This document shows, piece after piece, positions 53,553 to 64,000 of a DNA stretch of 64,000 nt (position 1 is its first letter; each line of letters begins with the position of its first letter). Origin of the DNA: Macrolepiota albuminosa (lineage: Eukaryota > Basidiomycota > Agaricomycetes > Agaricales > Agaricaceae); the NCBI GenBank assembly GCA_027475525.1, contig JAMWFC010000113.1, positions 1,178,001-1,242,000 on the forward strand, read 5' to 3'. The notes under the pieces are model-generated. The model saw only the letters and a list, made by a program, of their open reading frames with translations. It searched no databases and had not been told where the DNA came from. The position numbers and the translations under genes were made by a program.

Positions 53553-55345
53553 TTGTCACCTAATGCACAGGTTGAGACACGGACCGAGAAAGCCATAAGC
53601 GAGGCGAGGGAGTCTGCCGATAGGATTAGGGAGGCCCGAGTGGAGAGACAGAAAGCTATGGAGGAGCTTAAAAACAGCGTACCTGAAGGTGAGAATGACA
53701 CCGATGTGGGCGATAATCACAATTGGATACTGCAGGCGCTAAACGCAATGACGTTGCCCTGAGCGCAGAGGCCCTGAAGACCCTGGAAGAGGCTAGAGTG
53801 TCACCGGACTGGTTGAAGTGGGAGGCGTCTTACTGTGAGGAGCTTAGCTCACTAGAGGAGATGGGAGTATGGGAACTTGTACCATGTGAGAAGATTCCTG
53901 CGGGCCAGAAAATATTCAAAGGACGACCAGTTTTCACCATCAAATGAGATGAGCATGGCAATATCACTAGATTCAAAACTAGACATGTTTTACAGGGTTT
54001 TACCATGGTACAGGGTCAGAATTATGAGAAGACCACCTTACCAACAGCACACGTGGAATCCTGGCGAATCCTACTACATATGGCAGCGACGCTTGGCTGG
54101 GACGCTACACAGGTTGACGTTAAGACTGCATTCCTGAACAGAGTCTTGCCTGAGGAAGAGCAGATATTAATGCAACAGCCAAGGGGCTTCAAGGTGAGCA
54201 GAAAGGAGGAATGGGTCTGTAAACTGTTACAACCCCTATATAGCATGAAACAAGCCAGTCAAATATGGAACAAGATCCTGGACAACGCAATGAAGCAATT
54301 AGGGTTTGACCGGCTCAGCTGTGAGGCCTGCTTGTACTTTTGCAAGACAGACAAGGGAGTGGTAATTGCAGGCATCCATGTTGATGACTTTCTCGCTATC
54401 GTAAGCACAAAGGCAGCAAATGATCACTTCAAGGATGAGTTACGTGACATATGGACAATATCAGACCTTGGAACCCTGCACCACATTGTTGGGATTGCAG
54501 TGAAATGGGATCGGCCCAACAGAAAGGTATTTCTGTCCCAAACCACCCTCATAGATCGAATGATCCTGCAGTACGGGCAGACTGATGCTTTTCCCCTGTC
54601 TGTGCCAATGGAACCAGGCTTGAAGCTTCACTGTGTCGATAGGTCAAAGTTGAGCTCTGACGAGCTCGAAAGAATAGTGCAGATCCCCTACCGCAGCCTA
54701 GTGGGTGGCCTGCTCTGGCTTGCTATCTCAACTTGGCCGGACATTCAATACGTGGTTCAACAACTCTCACAGTTCTTAGACTGCTTCACGCACACTCACT
54801 GGCATGCTGCAGTATGGGTTCTTAGGTACCTGAAAGGCACTCGCACCCTGCAACTATGTCTCGGAGAGGCAGAATTTATCAACTTAATAGGCTTCACGGA
54901 CTCCGACTGGGCTAACTGCCTGGATACACGGCAGAGTGTGGGAGGCTATGCTTGGTCGTTAGGCACAGGACTAATCTCATGGGCTACACGGAAACAGAAA
55001 ACCGTTGCGGCATTGTCCTGCGAAGCGGAGTATATGGCGGCCTTTGAGGCAGCACAGGAAGGAATATGGTTATGGATGCTCATGGGCATGCTGGGATATC
55101 CGTCAACCAGCGCCACTACGATCCTCTGCGACAACAACTCGGCGATCAATCTATCGGAGGACCCCCTCCTCCATTCACACGTTAAACACGTCCATATTAA
55201 GTATCATTTCTTGCGAGAACGCGTGATCTCCAGAGAACTGAATGTACGATATATACACACGAAGAACAACGTCGCCGACATATTTACCAAGGCGCTCCCG
55301 GCACTGCAGTTCACCAGACTCCGTGGTCTCTTAGGCATTCTGTGA
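53553..55345 (+). pseudogene. Copia RT-RNase H of the interrupted element
   Basis: Continuation of the Copia pol after the Gypsy insertion. EELSSLEEMGVWELVP, then a TGA (53945-53947) where KRDEHGN-like sequence is expected (CGA to TGA fits C-to-T). RT from about 53950 has TQVDVKTAFLN and the catalytic HVDDFLAIV. RNase H has GFTDSDWANCLDTRQSVGGY, CEAEYMA and DNNSAINLSEDP. The end is HTKNNVADIFTKALP. The frame 54005-55345 is open, so decay is mostly upstream. Confidence 0.85.
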
Positions 55346-55393
55346 AGATTCCACGCAAGGAGGAGCATCATCACACTTTACGGTGAGGAGGAG

Positions 55394-55674
55394 TGTTGCG
55401 ATCCGGAGCTTTGGACACCGTAAGCGTGACGACCCTCTTTGACCCCTTTCACCATTTCACACATATCACACCACATCTTTGTTACCGCTGGACAAAGGAA
55501 TGCATAGATATATATATCTTACAGTATGACGACACCCTCAGTCATTTACGCTACAGACTGAGGGTGAGTCAGCTCTACCACATATAATGACACGAACGAA
55601 ATACTTACTGTACCTATAGATCAGACTCTAACGTAGTCTGTATATTACAGGTGCTGGTAGCTCGGATTCTAACA
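55394..55674 (+). repeat. 3' LTR of nested Copia
   Basis: 281 bp, TGTTGCGATCC...TTCTAACA, preceded by the purine tract GTGAGGAGGAG. Confidence 0.9.
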
Positions 55675-55831
55675 GATAACGAACTGAGAGTATTGCGCAT
55701 ACTTTTGATGGGTTAATGTATGTATTCTGGACAAAGCAGTGAGTGGCACAAAGCTGTCGTTTGTCTGGCCTGGGTGGCCCTGATGTTGTGGCTGTGGTAC
55801 TCTCCACAGATATCACATCCCCAACAGAGAC

Positions 55832-55978
55832 CCTGAGATCTCTGGATATACTGAGACTGACTAGGCTTCCCATCTCAATCACCATTTGATTTCTGCTTTT
55901 GCCTTCTTCACTGGATTTGGTGCTGTTTCTTGGAGTTTCAAGAAGCAGCCAATCATTACTATCTCCAGTATTGAGTCT
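55832..55978 (+). pseudogene. Old Copia RNase H remnant, right half
   Basis: GYTETD, a stop in place of Trp, then FFTGFGAVSWSFKKQPIIT and SSIEST: the Copia RNase H segment G(Y/F)SD-DWAG...G-aiSW-SKKQ-tva-SS-EAE. It is in the same frame as 40664-40791 when the outer element and one target copy are removed. Confidence 0.75.
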
Positions 55979-56124
55979 ACATAATGATGGTACACGCACT
56001 GAAACCAGAAGCAACCACAACTGTGCATTTTTTCCCCTCGACCTGCACCAAACTTCATTTTGAGCATAGACGTAGAATCTCCAACTAGAACAACATCTAG
56101 TACACCTTCGTCGGACTTTCCTCA

Positions 56125-58482
56125 TCAGTTCTGTTCGGTTGTTCCTTTCAAGCGCTGTGTCGCTTTCCAAGCCTCACGAACCCAATCCGTCCGAATGCAG
56201 AGCCAAGTCCCAACAAAGGAGCTATAGATCAGCGAAACAGTCAAGCCAATCCAAAGGCCGTAGAGCTTGTAGTCTAAATGAAATGCCAACCATATACCCA
56301 ATGGTAGACCTGATACAGAAATGCATTAGCATGTCAAGTTAGAATTATCATAGTGAGATACCTAAAGCATAATAAGAGCTGTCCGACCCGGTGAGACTAA
56401 TTTGAAAGATAATCAGACTATTTGCATCTATGCCTCACCTGATGTTCAGGAGAGCACCTATTCGCTGAGCAGTGTACCCCAGGTCAATATGGAGAGAATA
56501 GCATAGAGCAGGAGGACGCACCTGCATTCCCCGGGCACGAAGAATACTACCCGTGATTGCGACGTTTCCGTCGAAAACCTGGAAAGATGCAACGATTGGC
56601 ATGATGGAGGTGACGAGCACAACAACCTCTAAAGCAGTGTTCAGGCGTACGTGCCACCATCGAACATTAGAGACTCACCGGGATCATTGTTGAACAGATA
56701 TACCCACGAGGTTCGGAAAATTATGAATATGAGACTTGAAAGGTCCTTCAATTCAAGAAACTGCCTCGAGCTCGTGCATGAATGTACCTTGTTGTACTGG
56801 ACAGTACCAAAGCCATAGCAATAGCGATTTTTGATGACAGGCCAGCACGTGGGGCGTCTCCTGCTCCAAGTAGATTCCCAATTCTATGAACAGTTACAGC
56901 ATTCGTGGAGGACCTCAATTTAAAGAGTTTCAAACCGAACAGCAGTAGCCGCAGAGAGCGCGTAGGGAGCCTGCGACGTTGTTAAACAAGAGGTCAGTAT
57001 GATCGACTGCGCTGCGAGAGTCACAGGGCCGAGTCTTTGCTCCAATTGACGAATTTGTTAGCCGAGTTAAAGAACAGATAGAGATACCTACAATGACGCA
57101 GCTAAAGCTGCAAGCTCCCATGCCCACCATTCAGATGCGTATTGACCTGTCTTACCGTTCAATTAGAAAGTGGAGTACAAAACATCTGTCTTACAAGCTC
57201 CTGCGATGCCTAGCCGCAATAATATGCCAAGGTTGCTAAATGCTCTCAAGGACAACGGGTGCCAGGCTTTGCGAGGAGCATAAAAATACCCATACAATAC
57301 TGACAGAAATAACACTAGATTCATTGATATCGTAGTGGTCAGTGGGGCACCTATGAAGCCTAATTGAGTTGTGGGTGGCCCCCAAACTGATTTATAAGTC
57401 ATTCAATACGATATGCAGGAGCGGAACAACCGTTTTAGTACCTAGAAGGTAATTCAAAAGAGCATTCACGGGTGCAACAAGACATATAATGCGAGCGGGA
57501 ATTGAGAACAAGCCTTCAAGTAAGGGAAACGTTTAGTATGTCCCTCAACGCCTTTTCTGGAAAAATCACCTTGAGAATTGAAATATCGACTAGGTCTTTG
57601 AAAAAGACGTATATGTATGAGAAAATCTTATGCCTACCGACTGGTCACATTGAGTGTATAAGCTGGATCAAAATTGTATGAATTGAACCGAGAATTCGAA
57701 GTTTGATTTCATACACACCCGGAAGTCCAAGTGAAAGCCAGCGCAGGTAAAGTGCTGCAAGGGTGGAGACTTCGGGATCTTGCTGAAAGAATACAAAGAT
57801 CCTATACGCGTTGAACCAGACTACAAGAATGGGCTAGACGGATGTACACCGGGTGAGCTGTAATCGTCGCTTTCGATCTAGTAAAGTTGCGCACTATCTG
57901 CAAGACCGTCATAAGGACAACTGACATGTCACGATGTTCCATGCAATCCGTCAGATAGACTGAGAGAACGACGTACCCATGCGCTGTGTCCAAAGACCAA
58001 CAAGCTGAGGTTGCGATGAGGTCCATGCTGGTGGGAGCATCGTATCAAGGGCGCTGGTAAAGCCGCGGATCACACTAAAAGCGGTGACATTCGCCGTCAA
58101 CGAGCCCAAACTAAGAGCAGCTAAAGCGGTCGTATTAAGATGTCCGATCGAAATAACAGGGACCATTATGAGACTGTAATCCAGAAGCCTGGTCCTGGAG
58201 AAGGTCCCCGTCAATTTGTCGTTGTGTTTGAGATGGGATTTGAACGTACGCAAAGACTGGCAGAGCAAATCCAGTCAAAATACAAAACTCTTTCCACCAC
58301 TCATGATTAGTCAAGGACCAATTTGACATAATGGAACCATTGACATGCGCAGTATTAGCAGGAGTCAAGAGTGGCGTTGTATCGGATACGATAGGGTCAG
58401 ACATTACCGAAAAAGTTACAAGCGCAAATGTGGGTAGAAAGGAAGAGAAAGCAGAGATAGATTCATTTATAGCCATTGACAT
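56125..58482 (-). CDS. MATE family efflux transporter, copy 3
   Basis: More distant paralogue of the MATE pair at 32.2-38.1 kb, same intron pattern where compared. Blocks: SDTTPLLTP, EFCILTGFALPVFAYV, IGHLNTTALAALSLGSLTAN, ALDTMLPPAWTSSQPQLVGL, ALYLRWLSLGLPG, VWGPPTTQLGFIGAPLTTTI, YASEWWAWELAALAAS, QAPYALSAATAVRIGNLLGA, FQVFDGNVAITGSILRARGM and LYGLWIGLTVSLIYSS. The last codons TTEQN are followed by a stop at 56125-56127. Two starts are possible: 58482 gives a hydrophobic extension that looks unlike the paralogues, while 58404 (MSDPIVSDTTPLL) is nearer their form. I saw no frame break, but not every exon edge was traced. Confidence 0.8.
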
Positions 58483-60268
58483 TGCGTAGAAATGAACGTT
58501 TCTCGTAAAGGTGCCAAAATCTCAAACACTGGACCTAAGGAAGCGGCAAGGAACCCAGATCCGGTAAAAAGTGATCCCAAGAATACAGATTTGTCTCGCA
58601 TTCTCATCAACTGGACATCGTGGAGATTGCTCTTCGGATTTAGAGAAGCTAGAGCATCATCGATAAGCCAGACGCTGTCGTATGTACGTTAAATGTACCA
58701 TGCATGTAAGGCAACTCCCACAGGAGCGGTCGGGTGACAGTAAATCACAAGTGGGAATAATCTCAAACGATTTTACTGGTATATTCGTGGTGTGCATCTC
58801 CTTCCTTAGCCAATGCGCTGATGTACACAGGAATTTATTTTCATCAGAAATGCTCGACTGTTCTTTCTCGGGTACTCAGATGTGGCGTCCATTTCTTCCT
58901 TTGCCATAGATGGCGATACGGAGTGCTGGAAAGCTGCAAGTTGATCTGGGTCGGGTATTCCCGGCTACGGAGATTGAACGCAAAACTCAATCTCACTACG
59001 AACGAAAGCGTTGCACAATTCCTGATCATACCATACCTCAGTTAATCTCAACTGGTTCGTCGCGAGCAATGTTCCAGACCCTGGTGACAAAATTCCCAGG
59101 CCTCTCTTCGCGCGGGAAGTTATAATGGGGTCGTGGACTGTTTACGGCCTATCTTATCGAGCAACGAGTAATCTCTCTTACCTCCATTCATCGCTCTTAA
59201 TTCAAATTCCACAAGTGGTTATTTTATGCTGTGTTAAAAACATATCGAACTAGAAACAGCCTAAGGGACTGAGAAAAAGTCGTGGAACTCTCCTCCTCCG
59301 ATAGATATTAACATGAGTACCATAATGCGCCTCATCCAAGTCTACACTCGTATCGGGCGCAGAGATGCATGCCATTGATAAAGCGGTCATCTGGATCCGT
59401 CCTTAACACGGGATTATGCACCCGTGGTTGAAGGAATTTCCATTGCAAATGAAGTTTTCCATTACTAAACAGTGGCATAGGCTGAGGGCATCGTTCGCTG
59501 GGGTGGTTGCGCTGATTTCCATTGTCTCTCGTTCTCTGTATTGCTCAGGTCAGTTTTCCTTGTACGTAGTATTTCTTTTTCTTTTCCAAGGGAACGAGTA
59601 GCTCTTTTGTGACTAGTTCTAGCTGTTGTTAGATGAAAAAAAAGGTCGCTCTGTGGGCGTCGATGAATCACAAACATGAAAAGAAAAGGGTTTTGTCCCG
59701 TCTAGAATTGTTTCTTTGCATAAAACATAGCGGCGTTTGTGCTGCAAGTGTGAACGTTTAGACAAGAAGCTTCCCTGGATTTGAGGCCTGAGGTATCTAC
59801 TCCGGAGATGAACAATATCGTATAGGGCCCGCTCACGTCACGTGAAGTGTCGTTTGTCAAAGTGTGGGTGCGTCAAGATCTGATCGGCGATTACGATCAC
59901 GTCCAGTGGCCTTTGACCTTTTGCAAGCAGCTTTTTCAGGGACGCAAGTGCCGGGACCTAAGGCCGGAGGCGAGGCACTATCGTACGAGCATTAGTTTTC
60001 GCTTGTCAAGAATCTTGTAGCGCTATGGAATGGACCGGCAGTTTACCAAAACTACGTAACGGGTCACAGGATAGTAACGTGGGACAACCATTTTAGGCAA
60101 AACGTTACATATATGTAAGGGTATACCGCCTGATTAGGCAGCGTACGGTCACAACTGGGCTCGCAGTCAAGGACCACGAAATAAGTGCTGGGAAACGAAA
60201 ACAAAATCTTGAACCTCCCAAAAAAAAGTACACGCTAAAATTCCGCTGATCCTTCCACACAGGGTCTG
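58483..60268. other. Intergenic, no gene seen
   Basis: 1.8 kb without a supported coding region. The short ORFs lack family motifs and lie among stops on both strands. Confidence 0.5.
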
Positions 60269-60466
60269 TTGTACAATAACTCAGCGCTCACTCCAGAACC
60301 CATTCCTGTCTTTCAAAGCCCGCGAAGACGAACAACGGATCTCTTATTCATCACATTTGTCGGAACGGCAAATAAGAAAATTATTGATACACGTAGCGTA
60401 GTTGACAATAGAGGTTACCAATGTTGTTTCCGTGTACAAGGCTCGTTACCTCGGAGACTAGAGTAG
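60269..60466 (+). pseudogene. Possible Gypsy protease fragment
   Basis: The segment IIDTRSVVDNRGYQCCF resembles IVDTRAMVDSGASCCF, the protease site of the Gypsy at 17947-23665, with the DSGA core altered. The rest is not recognisable. A decayed retroelement scrap is the best guess. Confidence 0.35.
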
Positions 60467-60484
60467 GTGCCGGTGTTGAACTAG

Positions 60485-60842
60485 TGTCGAGGAAATTGAC
60501 TGACAACTTCGGTTACACGGCAATTTGCTCTAACGTCATATGTTATTGTCATAAATCCGTATGTTTCATTTTGTTCATGTCTTTTTCAAATATTTTTTAT
60601 ATACGACTTACTCATACTATTCAAAAAGCCCTCGACCCTACTCCACATGTCTTACTTTCATTATTAGTTAAAAACGCGTTGCCACCTGGGGTCAAAATCG
60701 TCTTCGATTATTGACTCCCAGGTGAGCCTCTATCATTTACTTCTCATTTTTACTTGTACTTATAAAATTGTCTTCGATTATTGACTCCCAGATTAAATTG
60801 TATTATACTATCAATTATACGATATTGCGATATGCTGCGACA
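60485..60842 (+). repeat. 5' LTR, Copia copy B
   Basis: 358 bp, identical by eye to the LTRs at 12332 and 17016. Confidence 0.95.
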
Positions 60843-63800
60843 GGTTATGGGCCCCGCTGCCGTGAATGATAACACTTCCGAGACCCTACAGTTTCCGAAG
60901 TTCAATGGTACGAATTACCACGTATGGGCTGACAATATGAAGTCTGCCTTACTGGCAAAGGGATTATGGGGAGTAGTCTCTGGACGCGAAACTCGCCCAC
61001 CTAAACCACCTGCCGAATATTCCGAATTGCTGGCTCCATCTTGCCCTAAAAGTGACGAGATGCCTGAATCTCCTTATAAGGAGGGAGACGACCTGATGAA
61101 GGCCATGCAGACCAAGGAATTTTCAACCTGGGAGCACGCACAAGAAAAGTACCTACGTTGGGTCACTAGAGATGATTCAGCTATTGGTCTTATTCGAGCT
61201 GCGATGGAATATACTCAGCGTGAAGCCATTACCGATTATACGAGTTCAAAGAATGTTTGGGACCAGTTGCGAAAGAATTACGTCGACCAGCACAGTGGCA
61301 TGAATATCCACTATTATTATCAGCAGATGTACGCAAAGCAATGGGACGGAAAATCACCCTTGACTGATCATCTCGGGTTCTATATGGTCATCCGTCGTCG
61401 CTTCATCGATGCTGGACACAAAATCGACGATTTTACCATCTTGAACGCTATTCTTCTTTCGTTACCCAAGACTCCGACTTGGGATGTAGTCAAGCAAAAC
61501 TTACTACTTCGGAGCACTTCTTTGACTCTTGATATGGTATCAACAGAGTTATTATCTGTTCATGATAGGCTTACACTTGAAGATTCCGCCACGACCAAAA
61601 CTTTGGCTTTCGTATCGAAAAAGGAACGTAATTCGAGTGGGAGTAAAAATGACCACAAATTCGTGAAGAAAAGTTCCAAGCCCAAACGCGAGCCGAAACC
61701 CGATAACGTTTGCCACAACTGTGGCGAAAAAGGTCACTGGCATCCAAAGTGCCCAAAACTGATCAAATCCCGACCTGTCGGTAACGCCAACTTGTCAGTT
61801 TCGACACACGATAATGATTCGAGAGAAGTGGGTAAACTGTTGATGGCCTCCGACAAAGGTATGCCATCTGGTTTACTTCTCGATAGTGCGGCATCCAGCC
61901 ATATGATTGCCGACCGATCATTATTCACGAGCTATCACCCTGTCGAAAATCAGCACATTTCAGTCGGTGGAATGAACACATTGACCGTAGTTGGCGAAGG
62001 TACCATCGCATTCAGGACTTGTTTACCAGACGGTGTTATGGATGTTCAATTGCAGAATGTCCTTCACATTCCTGGCTTGGGTGCTAATTTGATCAGTCTC
62101 GGTTCATTACAACGAGCTGGAGCCACTATTAATGGCTTAGCCTATGGCATGAGCCTGGCCTGGAATGGAAAGGAATTCCTTCACGCTAATCTAATTGGGA
62201 CGAATGGCACACTCTATCGCATCGCCACAATGACCTTAGGGATTGAAGATAATAACGTCGCCTACATTGCGAGTCGACCCACCATGCGATTATGGCATCG
62301 ACGGCTAGGCCACATCAGTCCACGAACTATTAAGGCAATGATAGACCGAGACCTTGTAACAGGAGTTAATCTAAAGTTACCTCGTGAATTCGATCGTCTC
62401 TGCAGCGGATGTGCTGAAGGCAAGGCCATTAGACCACCTCTTCCTGATCGAAGTCAGACTCAGTACAACAAAAACGAACTGCTCGTCATGGATCTCACCG
62501 GACCCATGAATGTACCCACTTGGGATGGAAAACGTTATGCTTTAGCTGTAGTCGAAGCTAGCAAGCGCTTTCCTGCTGGGACCCTCCTTGAAAATAAAGA
62601 AGAAACATATTCGGCAGTTCGTGATAACGTCGCGCGATACGAACGTGAAGGTGGGAAGCTGGTCAAAATCATTCGGACTGACAACGGTAACGAGTTCGTA
62701 AATTCTGTTATGCGAGACTTTTGTAGGCAAAACGGAATCTTACATCAAACCACGAATCCTTATCGTCCTCAGCAAAATGGAATTGCCGAACGCACGATTG
62801 CCATCTTAATGGAAATGGTCAGGAGCATGCTGCACGCCTCTAAAATGGACTTACGTTACTGGGGTGAAGCGTTTTTATACGCTATTCACATTCGATCCGT
62901 TACGCCCACTTCTGCTCTACAAGGAAAGATTCCTTATACAGAGTGGTACGGTCGAAAGCCTGACCTGTCCCATATAAGGATTTTTGGTTCCTTAGGATGG
63001 GCTCACGTCCCTAAAGAAGTTCGACACGGAAAATTGGAGTCGCGTGCCGTACGAGTGAGGATGCTGGGTTGGTGGAATGATGAGACCAAGGGATACAAAC
63101 TTGAGGACTTGGAGAATGGGAAACTCATTGCGTCCAGAGATGTCGAGTTCTATGAGGATGATACACCTAGTGAGCTTGCACGATTGGATCCGGGACTTAC
63201 TTCCTCTACCGCAGACGAAATCAATGATTTCATTGATACTGCCATTTATCCCGAATCCAGCCAACCTCTGAGTGTATCTATTCCAAAACCCACTTCCGAA
63301 TCTGAGGTGGAAACACAGTTAATAGGGGATAATTCACAGATCGACATGTCTGACGACGACTTACCTATCGAGGACTTACAATATCCATCTCCTGTACCAG
63401 TTTCACCGCCAGCATCCCGTGCATCGACTCCCTCTGTACCACCTGCTCCTCGAAAAAAGGCTAAATGGTCGGATTTACCTAAACGCGAACCCTCGACTCG
63501 AACAAAACGTTTACCTATTAGGTACCAACAAAGTGAAGGTGAGGATGAACCTGCGAATACTATGGCTTTTATAGCTGTCTCGGGTCCTGGCATTGAAGAA
63601 GCGTTGAAGTCCCCGCAAGCTGAAGAATGGCGAAGAGCCATTGAAAACGAGTACGATCAATTGTTACGAAAAAAGGTCTTTGAGGAAGTCGAAGACTTAC
63701 CCCCTGGTAAGAAGGCCGTGGGAAGCAAGGTCGTTTTGAAAGAGAAGCTCGATGAAAAAGGGAATCACGCTAAGTTTAAAGCTCGCATCGTCGCTCAAGG

Positions 63801-64000
63801 TTTTTCTCAGATTCCGGGAATTGATTACAACGATACGTTCTCTTCAGTGGCCAAATTCACAACTCTACGAATCTTTCTCACCCTCGCTGCAACGCTTGAT
63901 CTCGAAGTACATCAAATTGATGTCATCGGAGCTTATCTGGAGGGAAATTTGGAAGAAGAGATTTACATGCGGGCACCAACCGGAATAGGAAAAACCAAGT
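60832..64000 (+). CDS. Copia Gag-Pol polyprotein (copy B, partial)
   Basis: Same polyprotein as copy A from its first ATG (inside the LTR) through gag, zinc knuckle, protease, integrase and into RT, where the window ends (RT block about VHQIDVIGAYLEGN). Two substitutions fall next to and within the zinc knuckle: Asp to Asn at 61705, just before the first Cys, and Arg to His at 61742 (knuckle reads CHNCGEKGHWHPKC). The CCHC ligands are unchanged. No stop or frameshift seen, so it is likely functional as far as visible. Confidence 0.93.
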   Translation, partial: MLRQVMGPAAVNDNTSETLQFPKFNGTNYHVWADNMKSALLAKGLWGVVSGRETRPPKPPAEYSELLAPSCPKSDEMPESPYKEGDDLMKAMQTKEFSTWEHAQEKYLRWVTRDDSAIGLIRAAMEYTQREAITDYTSSKNVWDQLRKNYVDQHSGMNIHYYYQQMYAKQWDGKSPLTDHLGFYMVIRRRFIDAGHKIDDFTILNAILLSLPKTPTWDVVKQNLLLRSTSLTLDMVSTELLSVHDRLTLEDSATTKTLAFVSKKERNSSGSKNDHKFVKKSSKPKREPKPDNVCHNCGEKGHWHPKCPKLIKSRPVGNANLSVSTHDNDSREVGKLLMASDKGMPSGLLLDSAASSHMIADRSLFTSYHPVENQHISVGGMNTLTVVGEGTIAFRTCLPDGVMDVQLQNVLHIPGLGANLISLGSLQRAGATINGLAYGMSLAWNGKEFLHANLIGTNGTLYRIATMTLGIEDNNVAYIASRPTMRLWHRRLGHISPRTIKAMIDRDLVTGVNLKLPREFDRLCSGCAEGKAIRPPLPDRSQTQYNKNELLVMDLTGPMNVPTWDGKRYALAVVEASKRFPAGTLLENKEETYSAVRDNVARYEREGGKLVKIIRTDNGNEFVNSVMRDFCRQNGILHQTTNPYRPQQNGIAERTIAILMEMVRSMLHASKMDLRYWGEAFLYAIHIRSVTPTSALQGKIPYTEWYGRKPDLSHIRIFGSLGWAHVPKEVRHGKLESRAVRVRMLGWWNDETKGYKLEDLENGKLIASRDVEFYEDDTPSELARLDPGLTSSTADEINDFIDTAIYPESSQPLSVSIPKPTSESEVETQLIGDNSQIDMSDDDLPIEDLQYPSPVPVSPPASRASTPSVPPAPRKKAKWSDLPKREPSTRTKRLPIRYQQSEGEDEPANTMAFIAVSGPGIEEALKSPQAEEWRRAIENEYDQLLRKKVFEEVEDLPPGKKAVGSKVVLKEKLDEKGNHAKFKARIVAQGFSQIPGIDYNDTFSSVAKFTTLRIFLTLAATLDLEVHQIDVIGAYLEGNLEEEIYMRAPTGIGKTK

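Larger units (their letters stand above)
43650..55674 (+). mobile_element. Decayed Copia element, nested and itself interrupted
   Basis: LTRs 43650-43996 and 55394-55674 with the target duplication GATAA (43645-43649 and 55675-55679). It is inserted into the right LTR of the outer element. Interior order: gag, protease, integrase, RT, RNase H, with many stops and frameshifts. A Gypsy element (46988-53483) interrupts it between integrase and RT. The LTRs differ by about 12 sites over 281 aligned bases by eye, all transitions, plus a 66-bp extra segment in the left LTR. Confidence 0.92.
40792..55826 (-). mobile_element. Outer Copia-type LTR element, split by later insertions
   Basis: LTRs of 206 bp: left 40792-40997; right 43591-43649 plus 55680-55826. 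The target duplication is AAGAC versus GAGAC (one change). The orientation is minus: a purine tract (AAGGAGGAG on the minus strand) borders the left LTR, and GGCCCATAACC (40-bp-scale initiator-Met half-tRNA type primer site, minus strand GGTTATGGGCC) borders the right LTR at 43580-43590. The 2.6-kb interior keeps only gag traces, so it was non-autonomous or is decayed. The LTRs differ at about 16 of 206 sites by eye, almost all transitions. Confidence 0.85.
60485..64000 (+). mobile_element. Ty1/Copia element copy B, cut by window edge
   Basis: Second copy of the 12332-17373 element, inserted after ACTAG (60480-60484); the 3' end is outside the window. LTR 60485-60842 (358 bp), then the initiator-Met type primer site at 60843-60854. 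Aligned over 3.5 kb it appears to differ from copy A at only two positions by eye (61705 and 61742, both G to A). Confidence 0.95.

Noticed and set aside
58492..58692. Small ORF upstream of MATE copy 3
   Set aside because: No motif, compositional bias or conserved neighbour. Likely chance.
1..64000. CRISPR arrays, operons, ribosome binding sites, bacterial insertion sequences
   Set aside because: The window is eukaryotic. No regularly spaced repeats or prokaryotic gene layout were found.

Overview
The window looks like a piece of an agaricomycete (basidiomycete) genome. The host genes are densely split by introns of about 50-65 nt, and the protein families are fungal: a secreted class-3 lipase, GH16 and GH51 wall-degrading enzymes, an Hpm1-type methyltransferase and MATE transporters. 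More than half of the sequence is LTR retrotransposon. I saw no tRNA, rRNA or CRISPR array. All gene models were spliced by eye from GT/GC-AG sites and family motifs. No similarity search was run.

Layout. 1-4955: a minus-strand Ty3/Gypsy element cut by the window edge (RT start, protease, gag, probable 5' LTR). 5600-7033: secreted lipase gene, then a deleted copy of it (7495-7858). 8152-9471 (-): protein-histidine methyltransferase (HPM1 family). 9612-11137 (-): snurportin-1-like nuclear import adaptor. 11886-17854 (+): thiol/thiopurine methyltransferase gene whose third intron holds a complete, apparently young Ty1/Copia element (12332-17373). 17947-23665 (+): a chromodomain Gypsy element just downstream of that gene. 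24995-26653 (+): GH16 glycosidase. 27104-28011 (-): calcineurin-like phosphoesterase. 28168-31581 (-): GH51 alpha-L-arabinofuranosidase. 32218-34578 (-) and 35750-38106 (+): two divergently oriented MATE transporter paralogues. A third MATE copy lies at 56125-58482 (-). 60485-64000: a second copy of the 12332-17373 Copia element, cut by the window edge.

Between MATE copies 2 and 3 is a retrotransposon nest, about 39.4-56.0 kb. An old Copia RT/RNase H remnant (+) was split by a small Copia-type LTR element (-). The right LTR of that element was split by a decayed Copia element (+), which was then split by an intact chromodomain Gypsy element (-). Target-site duplications support each step, and LTR divergence falls inward (about 8%, 4%, 0% by eye). 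Two solo LTRs of another family lie at the left side.

Most notable points: (i) a candidate 3-nt microexon in the GH51 gene and a 6-nt microexon in the GH16 gene, both needed to keep family motifs; (ii) LTR/leader complementarity of 12 and 11 nt in the two chromoviruses, pointing to Tf1-like self-priming; (iii) a Copia element whose ORF starts in the 5' LTR/primer site and ends in the 3' LTR, with a primer site matching the initiator-tRNA anticodon arm; (iv) three tandem duplications all of exactly 77 bp, which look like unmerged k-mer overlaps from assembly rather than biology.
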